This document shows positions 1 through 6,579 of a stretch of 16,426 bases of DNA, in pieces. The notes under the pieces were generated by a model. That model did not search any database and was not told where the DNA came from. It saw nothing but the letters and a program-made list of their open reading frames with translations. Both the position numbers and the translations under genes were made by a program. Within the stretch, counting starts at the first letter, position 1. Each line of letters starts with the position of its first letter. The DNA comes from JBJKRF01 sp046704785 (lineage in GTDB: Bacteria > Chloroflexota > Anaerolineae > Anaerolineales > Villigracilaceae), in NCBI GenBank assembly GCA_046704785.1, contig JBJKRF010000059.1:1-16426 (forward strand). Reading direction: 5' to 3'.

Positions 1-141
1 CAAGAATGGCGGTCAGTGCTATAGCCATGTTGGCTCTGTTTGGCTGGAATTTTGGTGCTTCGCAACCCAAATTTACCACCCTTTAGCAGAGCTTTTTCTT
101 TTCTATGATTTGTGGGTAATCACCAGAGATGCGCTTTGGAC
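1..141. other. Left edge, no assignable gene
   Basis: One plus-strand frame is open from the window edge to a TAG at 84-86. It encodes about 27 mostly hydrophobic residues ending QPKFTTL and could be the C-terminal end of a protein that starts outside the window. It is too short to identify. The rest, up to the terminator at 142, shows nothing recognisable. Confidence 0.2.
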
Positions 142-179
142 AAAAAAAACGACGGGCCGCCCTTATATACGGCGGCCCG
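142..179 (-). terminator. Rho-independent terminator of the SUMF1-domain lipoprotein gene
   Basis: Read on the minus strand, a perfect 9-bp GC stem (CGGGCCGCC at 153-161 against GGCGGCCCG at 171-179) encloses a 9-nt loop. It is followed 3 nt later by eight T residues (A-run at 142-149 on the plus strand). It lies 34 bp past the stop codon of the minus-strand gene ending at 213, the expected place for its terminator. Confidence 0.92.
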
Positions 180-212
180 CCTCCCCAGGGGCAGGGAATT
201 GTAAGGATGGAC

Positions 213-1127
213 TTAGTTGTCTGCGGCGCAGCGGAAGCCGATTTTATCGTTCGCTTCGCCCATATAGGCCGCCGATTTGCTGTCGGCTGTCAGGTCGGGA
301 GCCAGAGCATAACCGCGGTTGGACACGCGCAGTTCCTTGTAAGGATCGGCCCAAGATCCGCCACGGATCACTTTGCGGGGGCCGTTGACGCCAGCGGTCG
401 GTCCTTGCGGATTCTGGCTGGGTGCATTGCCGTAATAGGTTGGGCTGTAGAAGTCGTTGACCCATTCCCAGACGTTGCCGGCCATGTCCAACGCGCCGAA
501 CGGACTGGCTCCGGTTGGGAAGCTGCCAACCCGTGTGGTATCACGCTGGGTGAAATCGTAATTGGCCAAACTGTTATCCGGGCTTTGGTCGCCCCACGGA
601 AAACGCCGGTAATCGGCGCTGCCACGCGCAGCATATTCCCATTCTGCTTCGGTCGGGAGACGGCCCCCCACCCATTTGCAGAAATTGAACGCATCTTGCC
701 AGTTCACGTAGATAACGGGATAATCATTGAATTGGGCGTTCCCGAAGTAGCTGGGGCGCGTTGCCGACTTAAAGTCGCGCGGTGCGTCGCATGCATTTGC
801 CTGAACACACAACTGGTACATCGAATTGGTCACTTCGACTTTATCGATCCAGAAACTGCTCATACTTACGTTGTGCGCCGGTTTTTCGTCACTCTGGGCA
901 TCTGCATCCACCCCGCCCATGCGGAACGATCCGCTCGGGACGAAAACCTGGACCATTCCATCTTTGGAATTCGTCCGCGTCTGTCCAGCCTGTGAACTCT
1001 GCGACCCGGCACCCACTTGCGATGGCAAAGCGGTTGGCAGAGTAATTGCCGTTGGCTGCGCATTACCAAGGCCGCAGGACGACAGGAAAATGGCAAAAAC
1101 TATAATGAGGGGAAATAATCGTTTCAT
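213..1127 (-). CDS. SUMF1/FGE-domain lipoprotein (formylglycine-generating enzyme-like)
   Basis: This 304-residue protein starts with a lipoprotein signal peptide: basic MKR, a hydrophobic run, and lipobox LSSC with Cys18. A low-complexity Gln/Ser/Thr linker follows to about residue 55. The rest is an FGE-sulfatase (SUMF1) fold. Visible family motifs are the GSFRMGG entry, the LPTEAEWEYAARG block, GNVWEW near residue 217, RGGSW near 255 and the closing GFRC. Genuine copper-dependent formylglycine-generating enzymes carry two catalytic cysteines just after RGGS. Here that stretch (WADPYKELRVSNRG) has none, so sulfatase activation is unlikely; a binding or structural role on the outer membrane face is an inference. 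No sulfatase gene is nearby. The start is supported by GGAGG at 1134-1138 with a 6-nt spacer. A possible minus-strand -10 (TATACT, 1146-1151) lies just upstream. Confidence 0.9.
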   Translation of the reverse strand: MKRLFPLIIVFAIFLSSCGLGNAQPTAITLPTALPSQVGAGSQSSQAGQTRTNSKDGMVQVFVPSGSFRMGGVDADAQSDEKPAHNVSMSSFWIDKVEVTNSMYQLCVQANACDAPRDFKSATRPSYFGNAQFNDYPVIYVNWQDAFNFCKWVGGRLPTEAEWEYAARGSADYRRFPWGDQSPDNSLANYDFTQRDTTRVGSFPTGASPFGALDMAGNVWEWVNDFYSPTYYGNAPSQNPQGPTAGVNGPRKVIRGGSWADPYKELRVSNRGYALAPDLTADSKSAAYMGEANDKIGFRCAADN

Positions 1128-1289
1128 TGAAAGCCTCCAACGTAAAGTATATACGAAATCAGTTTAATCTGTACTTTGCAATTGCTTACCAGGACTAATG
1201 GACTACCTCCATTCCCTATCTGTATCCGTCCTCGCGGCGGTTCTCAAAGAGCCTCCATGTTACCAGAGGATAAAAACATCTGGCGAGGG

Positions 1290-1295
1290 TATAAT
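1290..1295 (+). promoter_or_regulatory. Possible -10 box for the MazG-like gene
   Basis: A perfect TATAAT lies 26 nt before the preferred ATG at 1322. No convincing -35 sits 16-18 nt upstream; the nearest TTACCA (1260-1265) is 24 nt away. It would give a 5' leader of about 20 nt. Supported by the -10 match and position only. Confidence 0.45.
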
Positions 1296-1321
1296 GGGCC
1301 AACTTTATTATGGAGATGGAC

Positions 1322-1660
1322 ATGAAGCTCGATAACTTTGCGACTTATCAACGCGAATCGCGCAAAACGGCGGGAGTCGTCCATACCGACCATCCCATCG
1401 TCTACCCGACGTTGGGGCTTACCAACGAGGCGGGCGAAGTCGCCGGGAAGGTCAAAAAGATCTTTCGGGATAAGGACGGCGTCATTTCAGACGAGGACCG
1501 CCTGGCACTAAAGTATGAAATCGGCGACGTGCTCTGGTACCTGACCCAACTTTGTACCGAACTGGATTTATCGCTGCAAGAGGTGGCCGAGGCCAACCTC
1601 GAAAAGCTCTTTTCACGCCTGGAGCGAGGAACGATCAAAGGGGAGGGAGACAACCGTTAA
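1322..1660 (+). CDS. MazG-like nucleoside triphosphate pyrophosphohydrolase
   Basis: This small all-alpha MazG-type protein has 112 residues from the ATG at 1322. The metal-binding signature is visible: ExxE at Glu36/Glu39 (NEAGEVAGKVKK) and ExxD at Glu66/Asp69 (EIGDVLWYL). These are the acidic residues that coordinate Mg2+ for hydrolysis of NTPs to NMP and pyrophosphate. The family is usually linked to nucleotide-pool sanitation or ppGpp/NTP balance; the substrate cannot be read from sequence. Two in-frame ATGs lie upstream (1310, 1316), but GGAG at 1312-1315 with a 6-nt spacer favours 1322. The gene is divergent from the SUMF1 lipoprotein. It converges on the nuclease-like gene, with only about 23 bp between the two stop codons. 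MazG homologues occur both as housekeeping genes and in phages, so a defence link is only suggestive. Confidence 0.88.
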   Translation: MKLDNFATYQRESRKTAGVVHTDHPIVYPTLGLTNEAGEVAGKVKKIFRDKDGVISDEDRLALKYEIGDVLWYLTQLCTELDLSLQEVAEANLEKLFSRLERGTIKGEGDNR

Positions 1661-1683
1661 GGGCGGGATACTTTCGGTTTTTG

Positions 1684-2682
1684 TTACCAGTTCTTCTTTT
1701 CAGCTTCCCATTCCCTGACGCGTTCGAACAAATCTGCCAGGGGCCGCAGATCGGCCACCGGCACCGACAGGTTTTTCGTTTGCGTTTTGCTGTATTGAAA
1801 GACGCGGCTGCCCGCGAAGATGGTGCTGGCCTTGTGGTGAAATTCTGCGTGTTCCATATATCCTGTCAGCCAGATTTCCATCCCGTAGATCCAGATATTG
1901 CCCCATTCGTGCGGTTGCACCAGGTAAAGCTCGCCTTTCCCCGGGCTTTGGATGCCCACCCGTGCGCCTGGAATGCAGTCGACATGGATGTAAGCCAGGC
2001 TGTGGAAGGATTGCTGCGCAACCACACGTGTGAGCGGGTCGAGGTTGAGTGTCTCGGTGATGAAGTTACGCTCGGCGTCCTGCCCGCCGATTTCTATCGC
2101 GATGGGTGAATTGCACTCGCTCTTGAGCGCCAACTGGCCCAGCGGCGCCCAGACCTGTGGGCGTGACCAGCTCGAGTGTAGCGGGTGGATGAGGTAAATC
2201 GGCTGGCCCGCGTCGACGGCTTTCTGGATGTCTTCCGACGAGTTGGTCGTCAGCCCCAGCAAAAAAGCGAACAGATAGAGGTCGTGGTCGCTGTGGTTTT
2301 CGGCGGCGAACTGGTCGGCGGGAATCAAAGCCGGGGCGCGCAGGAGCAGCCCCGGGTCGTGTCGGATGGCGCTGATCTGATTCCGCTTCGACATGACAAA
2401 GGTCTTCAAGTCGCAGCGATGTCCACCGAGGGCTACGTCGTAACGGTCTGGTTCGGTGAAGGGCGTCATGCCTTTCACGTCGAAGGGCACATCCTGTTCG
2501 CCCAGGTAGCGCCGGAAAGCCAGTTCGGTAGCCACACCGCCCACGATGCGGCGCAGGCGCGAGTAGAGCGACCCGCCCATGCGGTCGTAGGTGTAAGGTA
2601 GTGAGCGGGTGGCGTAGGCGATGCCGCCTTCGGTTAGATCATGAGTATAGGGAAGTTTGATAAAGTCATCTGCGGAAATCAT
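1684..2682 (-). CDS. PD-(D/E)XK nuclease-like protein, possible restriction endonuclease
   Basis: No specific family is recognised, but a PD-(D/E)XK-type active site is visible. Numbered from the ATG at 2682 (332 residues), a helix Glu (Glu53 in VATELAFRRYL) is followed by Asp82 (PDRYDVALGG) and then a DxK motif, Asp91-x-Lys93 (HRCDLKTF), in the usual beta-hairpin spacing. A hydrophobic strand (DLYLFAFLLGL) comes next. The C-terminal half carries no motif I can name; it has several aromatic-rich strands and a charged final helix ending AEKKNW. The frame extends to a TTG at 2748, but the ATG start looks more natural; neither has a strong ribosome binding site (GAGG is 14 nt before the ATG). 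It is the last gene of a same-strand series with the GH15 gene and the DNA methyltransferase. Restriction activity against DNA modified by that enzyme is an inference. Confidence 0.65.
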   Translation of the reverse strand: MISADDFIKLPYTHDLTEGGIAYATRSLPYTYDRMGGSLYSRLRRIVGGVATELAFRRYLGEQDVPFDVKGMTPFTEPDRYDVALGGHRCDLKTFVMSKRNQISAIRHDPGLLLRAPALIPADQFAAENHSDHDLYLFAFLLGLTTNSSEDIQKAVDAGQPIYLIHPLHSSWSRPQVWAPLGQLALKSECNSPIAIEIGGQDAERNFITETLNLDPLTRVVAQQSFHSLAYIHVDCIPGARVGIQSPGKGELYLVQPHEWGNIWIYGMEIWLTGYMEHAEFHHKASTIFAGSRVFQYSKTQTKNLSVPVADLRPLADLFERVREWEAEKKNW

Positions 2683-2789
2683 TGTAATCGTAAGAGCCTC
2701 GGGCCTGTTCTCTAGGACGATTTGCCCTGCGGGAGTTGGTCTCGACAACTCGGCGAGGGCTTATACAATTGGTTACAAATAAACGTTGC

Positions 2790-4601
2790 TCAAGCCTGCC
2801 AGCCGGCGGCGGAGAGGCGACGGTCGATGTCATAGGCGGCACTGATCAGCGCCAGGTGTGTAAAGGCTTGGGGGAAGTTCCCCAGGTGCTCGCCGCGCGG
2901 GCCGGTCTCTTCGGCGTACAGGCCCAGGTGATTGGCGTAGCCCAGCATCTTCTCAAAGTACAGGCGCGCCTTTTGCAACTCGCCAGCGCGGGAGAGCGAT
3001 TCCACGAACCAGAAACTGCACATGTTGAAGGTGCCTTCGCTGCCTTCCAGGCCGTCGGTGCTGGTGCCTTCGATCTTGTAACGGTAAACGAGCGAGTCGT
3101 AGACCAGGTGCGACTCGATGGCCTCCAAATGGGACAGCCATCGCCGGTCGGTTGGGCTGATGAAGCGCACCAGGGGCATCAACAGGCTGGCTGCGTCCAG
3201 GGTGGTTGCGCCGCGATACTGGACGAAAGCGCCCAGATCGTCATTCCAGAAATTGTCGAAAATGTCGTTGTAGATTTTGTCGCGGGTTTCACGCCAGCGT
3301 TCGAAAGGTGCCGGGAACGAGCGTTTGATGACCAGACGCAGGGCCCGGTCGACGGCCACCCAACTCATCAGGCGCGAGTACAAAAAGTGACGCTGCCCGC
3401 CGCGCACCTCCCAGATGCCGTTGTCGGGCTGGTCCCAGTTGTCGCACAGCCAATCGATCAGGCGCACCAGGTTTTGCCACAGGTCGTGGGAGATGGGCTT
3501 GCCATATTTGTCATACATGTACACCGAGTCCATCAACTCGCCGTAGATGTCGATCTGGAGTTGATCGGCGGCGGCGTTACCGACGCGAACCGGCTTCGAC
3601 TTTTTATACCCCTCCAGATGTGGAAGCTCGAACTCGGTCAGTTCGCGGCGTCCATCCAGGCCGTAGACGGTTTGCAGTGTGCCGTCTGGGGCGAGGTCGT
3701 CGCAGCGTTGCTCGATCCACTGCATGAAGGCGGCGGCTTCTTCGGTGTAGCCCAGGCGGATGAAGGCGTAAATGGTGAAGGAGGCATCGCGGATCCAGGT
3801 GAAGCGATAGTCCCAGTTGCGTTCGCCGCCGATCTGCTCCGGCAACCCGAAAGTCGGCGCCGCCAGGATGGGCCCGTGGTGCCAGGACGTGAGCAGTTTG
3901 AGCACCAGCGCCGAGCGGTTGACCATTTCGCGCCAGCGGCCCCGGTATTTGGATTTGCCAATCCAGCCGCGCCAATAATTGACCGTCGCTTTGAAGGCCT
4001 CGGACACGTACTCTGATGTGTCCGAGACGTTTGTTGTCGTGTTGGCGTTTTCGAGCACGAACGAAGCCGTCTCGCCGGTGCGCAGGGTAAACTCCCCAAC
4101 AGCGGCGCCGGCCTGCTCGTGCAGCGGCACGCTCGAACGCAGGCGCAGAACGGTTCCGTCACTGCCCAGCGAGGTGAAAAGCACCTCGCCATCGCGCACC
4201 TCGATGCGGTGACCAGCGCGTGCGTAGTCGAAAGACGGCTTACAGATCACACGGTACTTGATTTCGCCGCGCACCGTCTTGGCCCGCCGGATCAGGTTGT
4301 GCGTGGGCATGGTGGCCTCTACCGGCATGAAGTCTGAAACCTCGGCCACCCCCTCTTCGGAGAGGAATCGTGAGAGCAGCACGTTGGTGTCCGGAATGTA
4401 GAGTTGTTTCTGGCGGGCGTCCTCGAGCACCGGCGCCAGAGAGAAAAAGCCACCCTTGGCGTAATCGAGCAGGCGCAGGAAAATGGAGGGGGAATCGAAA
4501 TTTGGAAAGCACATGTAATCGATTGAGCCGTTCATGCCCACCAGAGCCACGGTGTGCAGGTCGCCGATCACGCCGTAATTCTCAATGGGTTGATAAGTCA
4601 T
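2790..4601 (-). CDS. Glycoside hydrolase family 15 protein (glucoamylase/trehalase-like)
   Basis: A full-length 603-residue GH15 enzyme of the cytoplasmic bacterial type, with no signal peptide. The N-terminal beta-sandwich opens with the family hallmark QPIENYGVIGDLHTVAL, then SIDYMCFPNFDSPSIF at residues 26-41. The (alpha/alpha)6 barrel begins near residue 215. APTFGLPEQIGGERNWDYR and the adjoining WIRD (269-272) form the substrate subsite. The likely general acid is Glu398 in GIWEVRGG and the likely general base Glu522 in SEGTF. Family members release glucose from alpha-glucans, isomalto-oligosaccharides or trehalose by inversion; sequence alone does not separate these. ATG at 4601 is backed by GAGGGAACGATT directly before it. 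The gene lies about 100 bp after the methyltransferase and about 107 bp before the nuclease-like gene on the same strand. Confidence 0.95.
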   Translation of the reverse strand: MTYQPIENYGVIGDLHTVALVGMNGSIDYMCFPNFDSPSIFLRLLDYAKGGFFSLAPVLEDARQKQLYIPDTNVLLSRFLSEEGVAEVSDFMPVEATMPTHNLIRRAKTVRGEIKYRVICKPSFDYARAGHRIEVRDGEVLFTSLGSDGTVLRLRSSVPLHEQAGAAVGEFTLRTGETASFVLENANTTTNVSDTSEYVSEAFKATVNYWRGWIGKSKYRGRWREMVNRSALVLKLLTSWHHGPILAAPTFGLPEQIGGERNWDYRFTWIRDASFTIYAFIRLGYTEEAAAFMQWIEQRCDDLAPDGTLQTVYGLDGRRELTEFELPHLEGYKKSKPVRVGNAAADQLQIDIYGELMDSVYMYDKYGKPISHDLWQNLVRLIDWLCDNWDQPDNGIWEVRGGQRHFLYSRLMSWVAVDRALRLVIKRSFPAPFERWRETRDKIYNDIFDNFWNDDLGAFVQYRGATTLDAASLLMPLVRFISPTDRRWLSHLEAIESHLVYDSLVYRYKIEGTSTDGLEGSEGTFNMCSFWFVESLSRAGELQKARLYFEKMLGYANHLGLYAEETGPRGEHLGNFPQAFTHLALISAAYDIDRRLSAAGWQA

Positions 4602-4716
4602 AATCGTTCCCTCGAAAAAAGTTTTCGTTCTCCGGGAATTGCCACGCGAAAGGACCTCTCTTCTCGCGCAACCCCCTGAAGGATCGTCGTTCCCGTAAAA
4701 GTTATTCGTTCCGAAA
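4601..4716. repeat. Imperfect direct repeat of about 30 bp flanking the methyltransferase-GH15 gap
   Basis: Plus-strand segments 4601-4633 and 4683-4716 share the order TCGTTCCC, AAAAGTT, TTCGTT, CCG with small indels. One copy covers the ribosome binding site region of the GH15 gene; the other covers the stop codon of the methyltransferase. It could be an operator pair or chance. Confidence 0.3.
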
Positions 4717-5514
4717 CTGCAAACAATAATGATGAAAAGTGTTGCTTACCCAGGCGCTGCCCAGTCCATACGGCGCAAGCGATTGATTATCCTGGCACCA
4801 GATCTTCTCATCTTTCAGCGTGTAGACCTTGCCGAGTTCGCGCGCGATGTCCCAGGCCAATGGATAAATTTTACCGCCCTTTTTTACATTTTTGACAATA
4901 ACGGTCAAATAGGCCTTCTCGCACAACAACGGCTTCAACCCGGCGTAGATTTCCACCAGCCGCGCTAAAAATGCCTCGTATGCGTGGATGTTGCCCAGGT
5001 CGTTGGGGTCGTCCGAATAGACCACGTCCAGGGCGCTGGATGTACGGCGCTTCTGCTGATTCTGCGCGCCTTTGGCGTGCAACATATCCCAATACGGCGG
5101 CGAGGTCAGCACGTACTCGACGGTCGGGATGCCGTACGAGGCCGCGTTGCGCGCGTCTCCGGTGATGACCTCGGCAATCAGCCCCCCCGACTCCTGGCTC
5201 GCCGTTAAAGCCGCTTTTTCCTCGCCGATCACCTCGCGCGCAATCTGCGCGTACTGCGGGTTTAACTCGATGCCGTAGGCGTTGCGCCCGGCCCGCAGCG
5301 CCGCCACCAGCGTCGAACCGGTACCGGCCATCGGGTCGAGCACCGTCTGGCCGCGCTTGGTAAAGAACTCGATGAACTCCTGCGCCATCGTTTCGGGGAA
5401 TTTGGCCGGATGTCGCAACACGCCCTTTTTGCGCGGCGGCGGGTTGTGGATGAACCACGATTTCTGGAATTTGAGCCAGGTCTTGGAGTCGAGATCGTTG
5501 AGTTTGTTTCGCAT
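4702..5514 (-). CDS. DNA methyltransferase, probable N4-cytosine (TSPPYW type)
   Basis: A 270-residue S-adenosylmethionine-dependent DNA methyltransferase, numbered from ATG 5514. Motifs in order: a motif X-like helix FPETMAQEFIEFF, motif I VLDPMAGTGST (about 58-68), motif II GIELNP (81-86), motif III TGDA (118-121), and catalytic motif IV TSPPYW (137-142). SPPY is typical of N4-cytosine enzymes, whereas DPPY/NPPY is usual for N6-adenine, so m4C is the better guess. Motif I precedes IV with no room for a target-recognition domain between them, a gamma-like order rather than the beta order usual for many m4C enzymes. The frame extends to a GTG at 5553 that would overlap the upstream lipoprotein gene by 14 nt. 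Neither start has a clear ribosome binding site, so translational coupling is plausible. The only nuclease candidate nearby is two genes downstream. Confidence 0.88.
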   Translation of the reverse strand: MRNKLNDLDSKTWLKFQKSWFIHNPPPRKKGVLRHPAKFPETMAQEFIEFFTKRGQTVLDPMAGTGSTLVAALRAGRNAYGIELNPQYAQIAREVIGEEKAALTASQESGGLIAEVITGDARNAASYGIPTVEYVLTSPPYWDMLHAKGAQNQQKRRTSSALDVVYSDDPNDLGNIHAYEAFLARLVEIYAGLKPLLCEKAYLTVIVKNVKKGGKIYPLAWDIARELGKVYTLKDEKIWCQDNQSLAPYGLGSAWVSNTFHHYCLQFRNE

Positions 5515-5539
5515 CAGGCGGATCGCAGGTTGGGTATCG

Positions 5540-6412
5540 TTAAGGCGTCGCACGCGGCGTGCGTGTGGGCGTGGGAGTCCTCGAGGGAGTGGCCGTGGGC
5601 GTGGGCGAGACGTAATCGACGGCGCGCACCACCAGGTTCGAAAAGCTGACGTTCATGCCAACCGGGCTGGAGGCGCTGGCATACAGGCCCACCGAGCCGT
5701 TCCGGAAGACGGGGTCGAGCACGGTGAACTGATAATGGTCATTCAAGAAGAAGCGCAATTCCACTCCGGCGGCCCAGACCGCAATTTTGACCTGGCCGGG
5801 CGCGCCCGGTGGAACGTCGCCGCTGGGCACCCAGTTTTGCAGCGGGATGACCTCTCCGCCGCGCACGCGCTCCACGCGCGTCTGGCCGTTGCAGGCCAGC
5901 ACGAAGCGATAGGCGTAGTTGCTATCGGCAGCGCGTACCAGCAGGCCATACGCGTCGGCCCCGTCGCAGCGATTCACGTTGGCCTGCACCTCGGTGTAGA
6001 AATCGGTCAGCAGCAGTTGTTGCCGCACACTGGTGAGCGAGGCCGGCGAGACGTTAAGGGCGATGGTCAGCCGCTGGCGATTGACAATGATGTTGTTGCC
6101 GCCGTCGCTGGCCGCTTTGGCGTTGGACCAGACCGTTGGGTCGGAGAACGAGTCGCTGAACGTGACTGCGCCAATGCCGGGAAACGGCACCGGCGTGGCG
6201 CTGGGCAGGATGGTCGGATAGGGCGTCCAGGTGGCGGTGGGCGGAAACCAGACGATGGTGGCCGTCGGTGTGGAATCTCCCGCTTCAACGGAAGACGGCG
6301 GCGGGGAAGTCAGCGCGCCGGAGGCCGGGCTACAGGCGGCCAGGGTTCCCATCCATAAGACCATCCACAAGAGAAATCGCCGTTGGATGGGTCGATTTTT
6401 GTCGTTTGTCAT
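5540..6412 (-). CDS. Lipoprotein with Thr/Pro-rich linkers and a beta-sandwich (lectin/glucanase-like) domain
   Basis: A 290-residue predicted lipoprotein from ATG 6412, preceded by GAAGGCGAA; an upstream in-frame GTG at 6427 is less likely. Positively charged N-terminus, hydrophobic helix, lipobox LAAC with Cys27. Residues 28-80 form a Ser/Thr/Pro spacer (PTATWTPYPT and similar). The core of about residues 85-265 alternates short strands (FSDSFSDPTVW, YGLLVRAADSNYAYRFVL, VKIAVWAAGVELRFFLND, NGSVGLYASAS). This resembles the concanavalin A-like/DUF1080-type beta-sandwich found in secreted carbohydrate-binding proteins. The C-terminus ends in a TP-repeat tail (SPTPTATPSRTPTPTRTP), encoded by GC-rich near-repeats at 5542-5612. 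Catalytic residues cannot be assigned. The gene probably heads the minus-strand series with the methyltransferase; the stop is 25 nt before that ATG. Confidence 0.78.
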   Translation of the reverse strand: MTNDKNRPIQRRFLLWMVLWMGTLAACSPASGALTSPPPSSVEAGDSTPTATIVWFPPTATWTPYPTILPSATPVPFPGIGAVTFSDSFSDPTVWSNAKAASDGGNNIIVNRQRLTIALNVSPASLTSVRQQLLLTDFYTEVQANVNRCDGADAYGLLVRAADSNYAYRFVLACNGQTRVERVRGGEVIPLQNWVPSGDVPPGAPGQVKIAVWAAGVELRFFLNDHYQFTVLDPVFRNGSVGLYASASSPVGMNVSFSNLVVRAVDYVSPTPTATPSRTPTPTRTPRATP

Positions 6413-6579
6413 TTCGCCTTCAGCCACGAATCATACGTTGAAATTCTCCGGCGTCGTGGCATTGCCTGGCACCTCTCCATTTCGCAAGGATTTCCAAAGA
6501 ACCGCGAAGGCTGGGTGTTGTACAATGTCAGAGAAGCATGACGCCAAGCGTTCACTCATTCTACTACAAGGAGAGTTCC

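Noticed and set aside
1..86. Possible C-terminal end of a plus-strand gene
   Set aside because: About 27 codons with a hydrophobic stretch cannot be assigned to any family; kept only as an edge note.
129..995. A 288-codon plus-strand open frame
   Set aside because: Antisense to the SUMF1 lipoprotein, which has a signal peptide, ribosome site and terminator; no motif on the plus side.
1260..1295. Weak -35-like boxes 24 nt before -10 boxes at several genes (MazG-like, SUMF1 lipoprotein, threonine dehydrogenase-like)
   Set aside because: The -35 matches are only 4 of 6 and were chosen after the fact; three other promoters in the window show normal 17-18 nt spacing.
1652..1680. AACCG/CGGTT pairing between the convergent MazG-like and nuclease-like genes as a shared terminator
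   Set aside because: Only 5 bp with a long loop; the following T-run is short. Not strong enough to list.
2736..4016. A 426-codon plus-strand open frame
   Set aside because: It lies antisense to the GH15 gene, whose catalytic motifs are intact; the plus-strand translation has no domain and reads as a typical GC-rich shadow.
5282..6358. A 358-codon plus-strand open frame across the methyltransferase and lipoprotein genes
   Set aside because: It crosses two well-supported genes on the other strand, and its translation is low-complexity Arg/Gly-rich toward the end.
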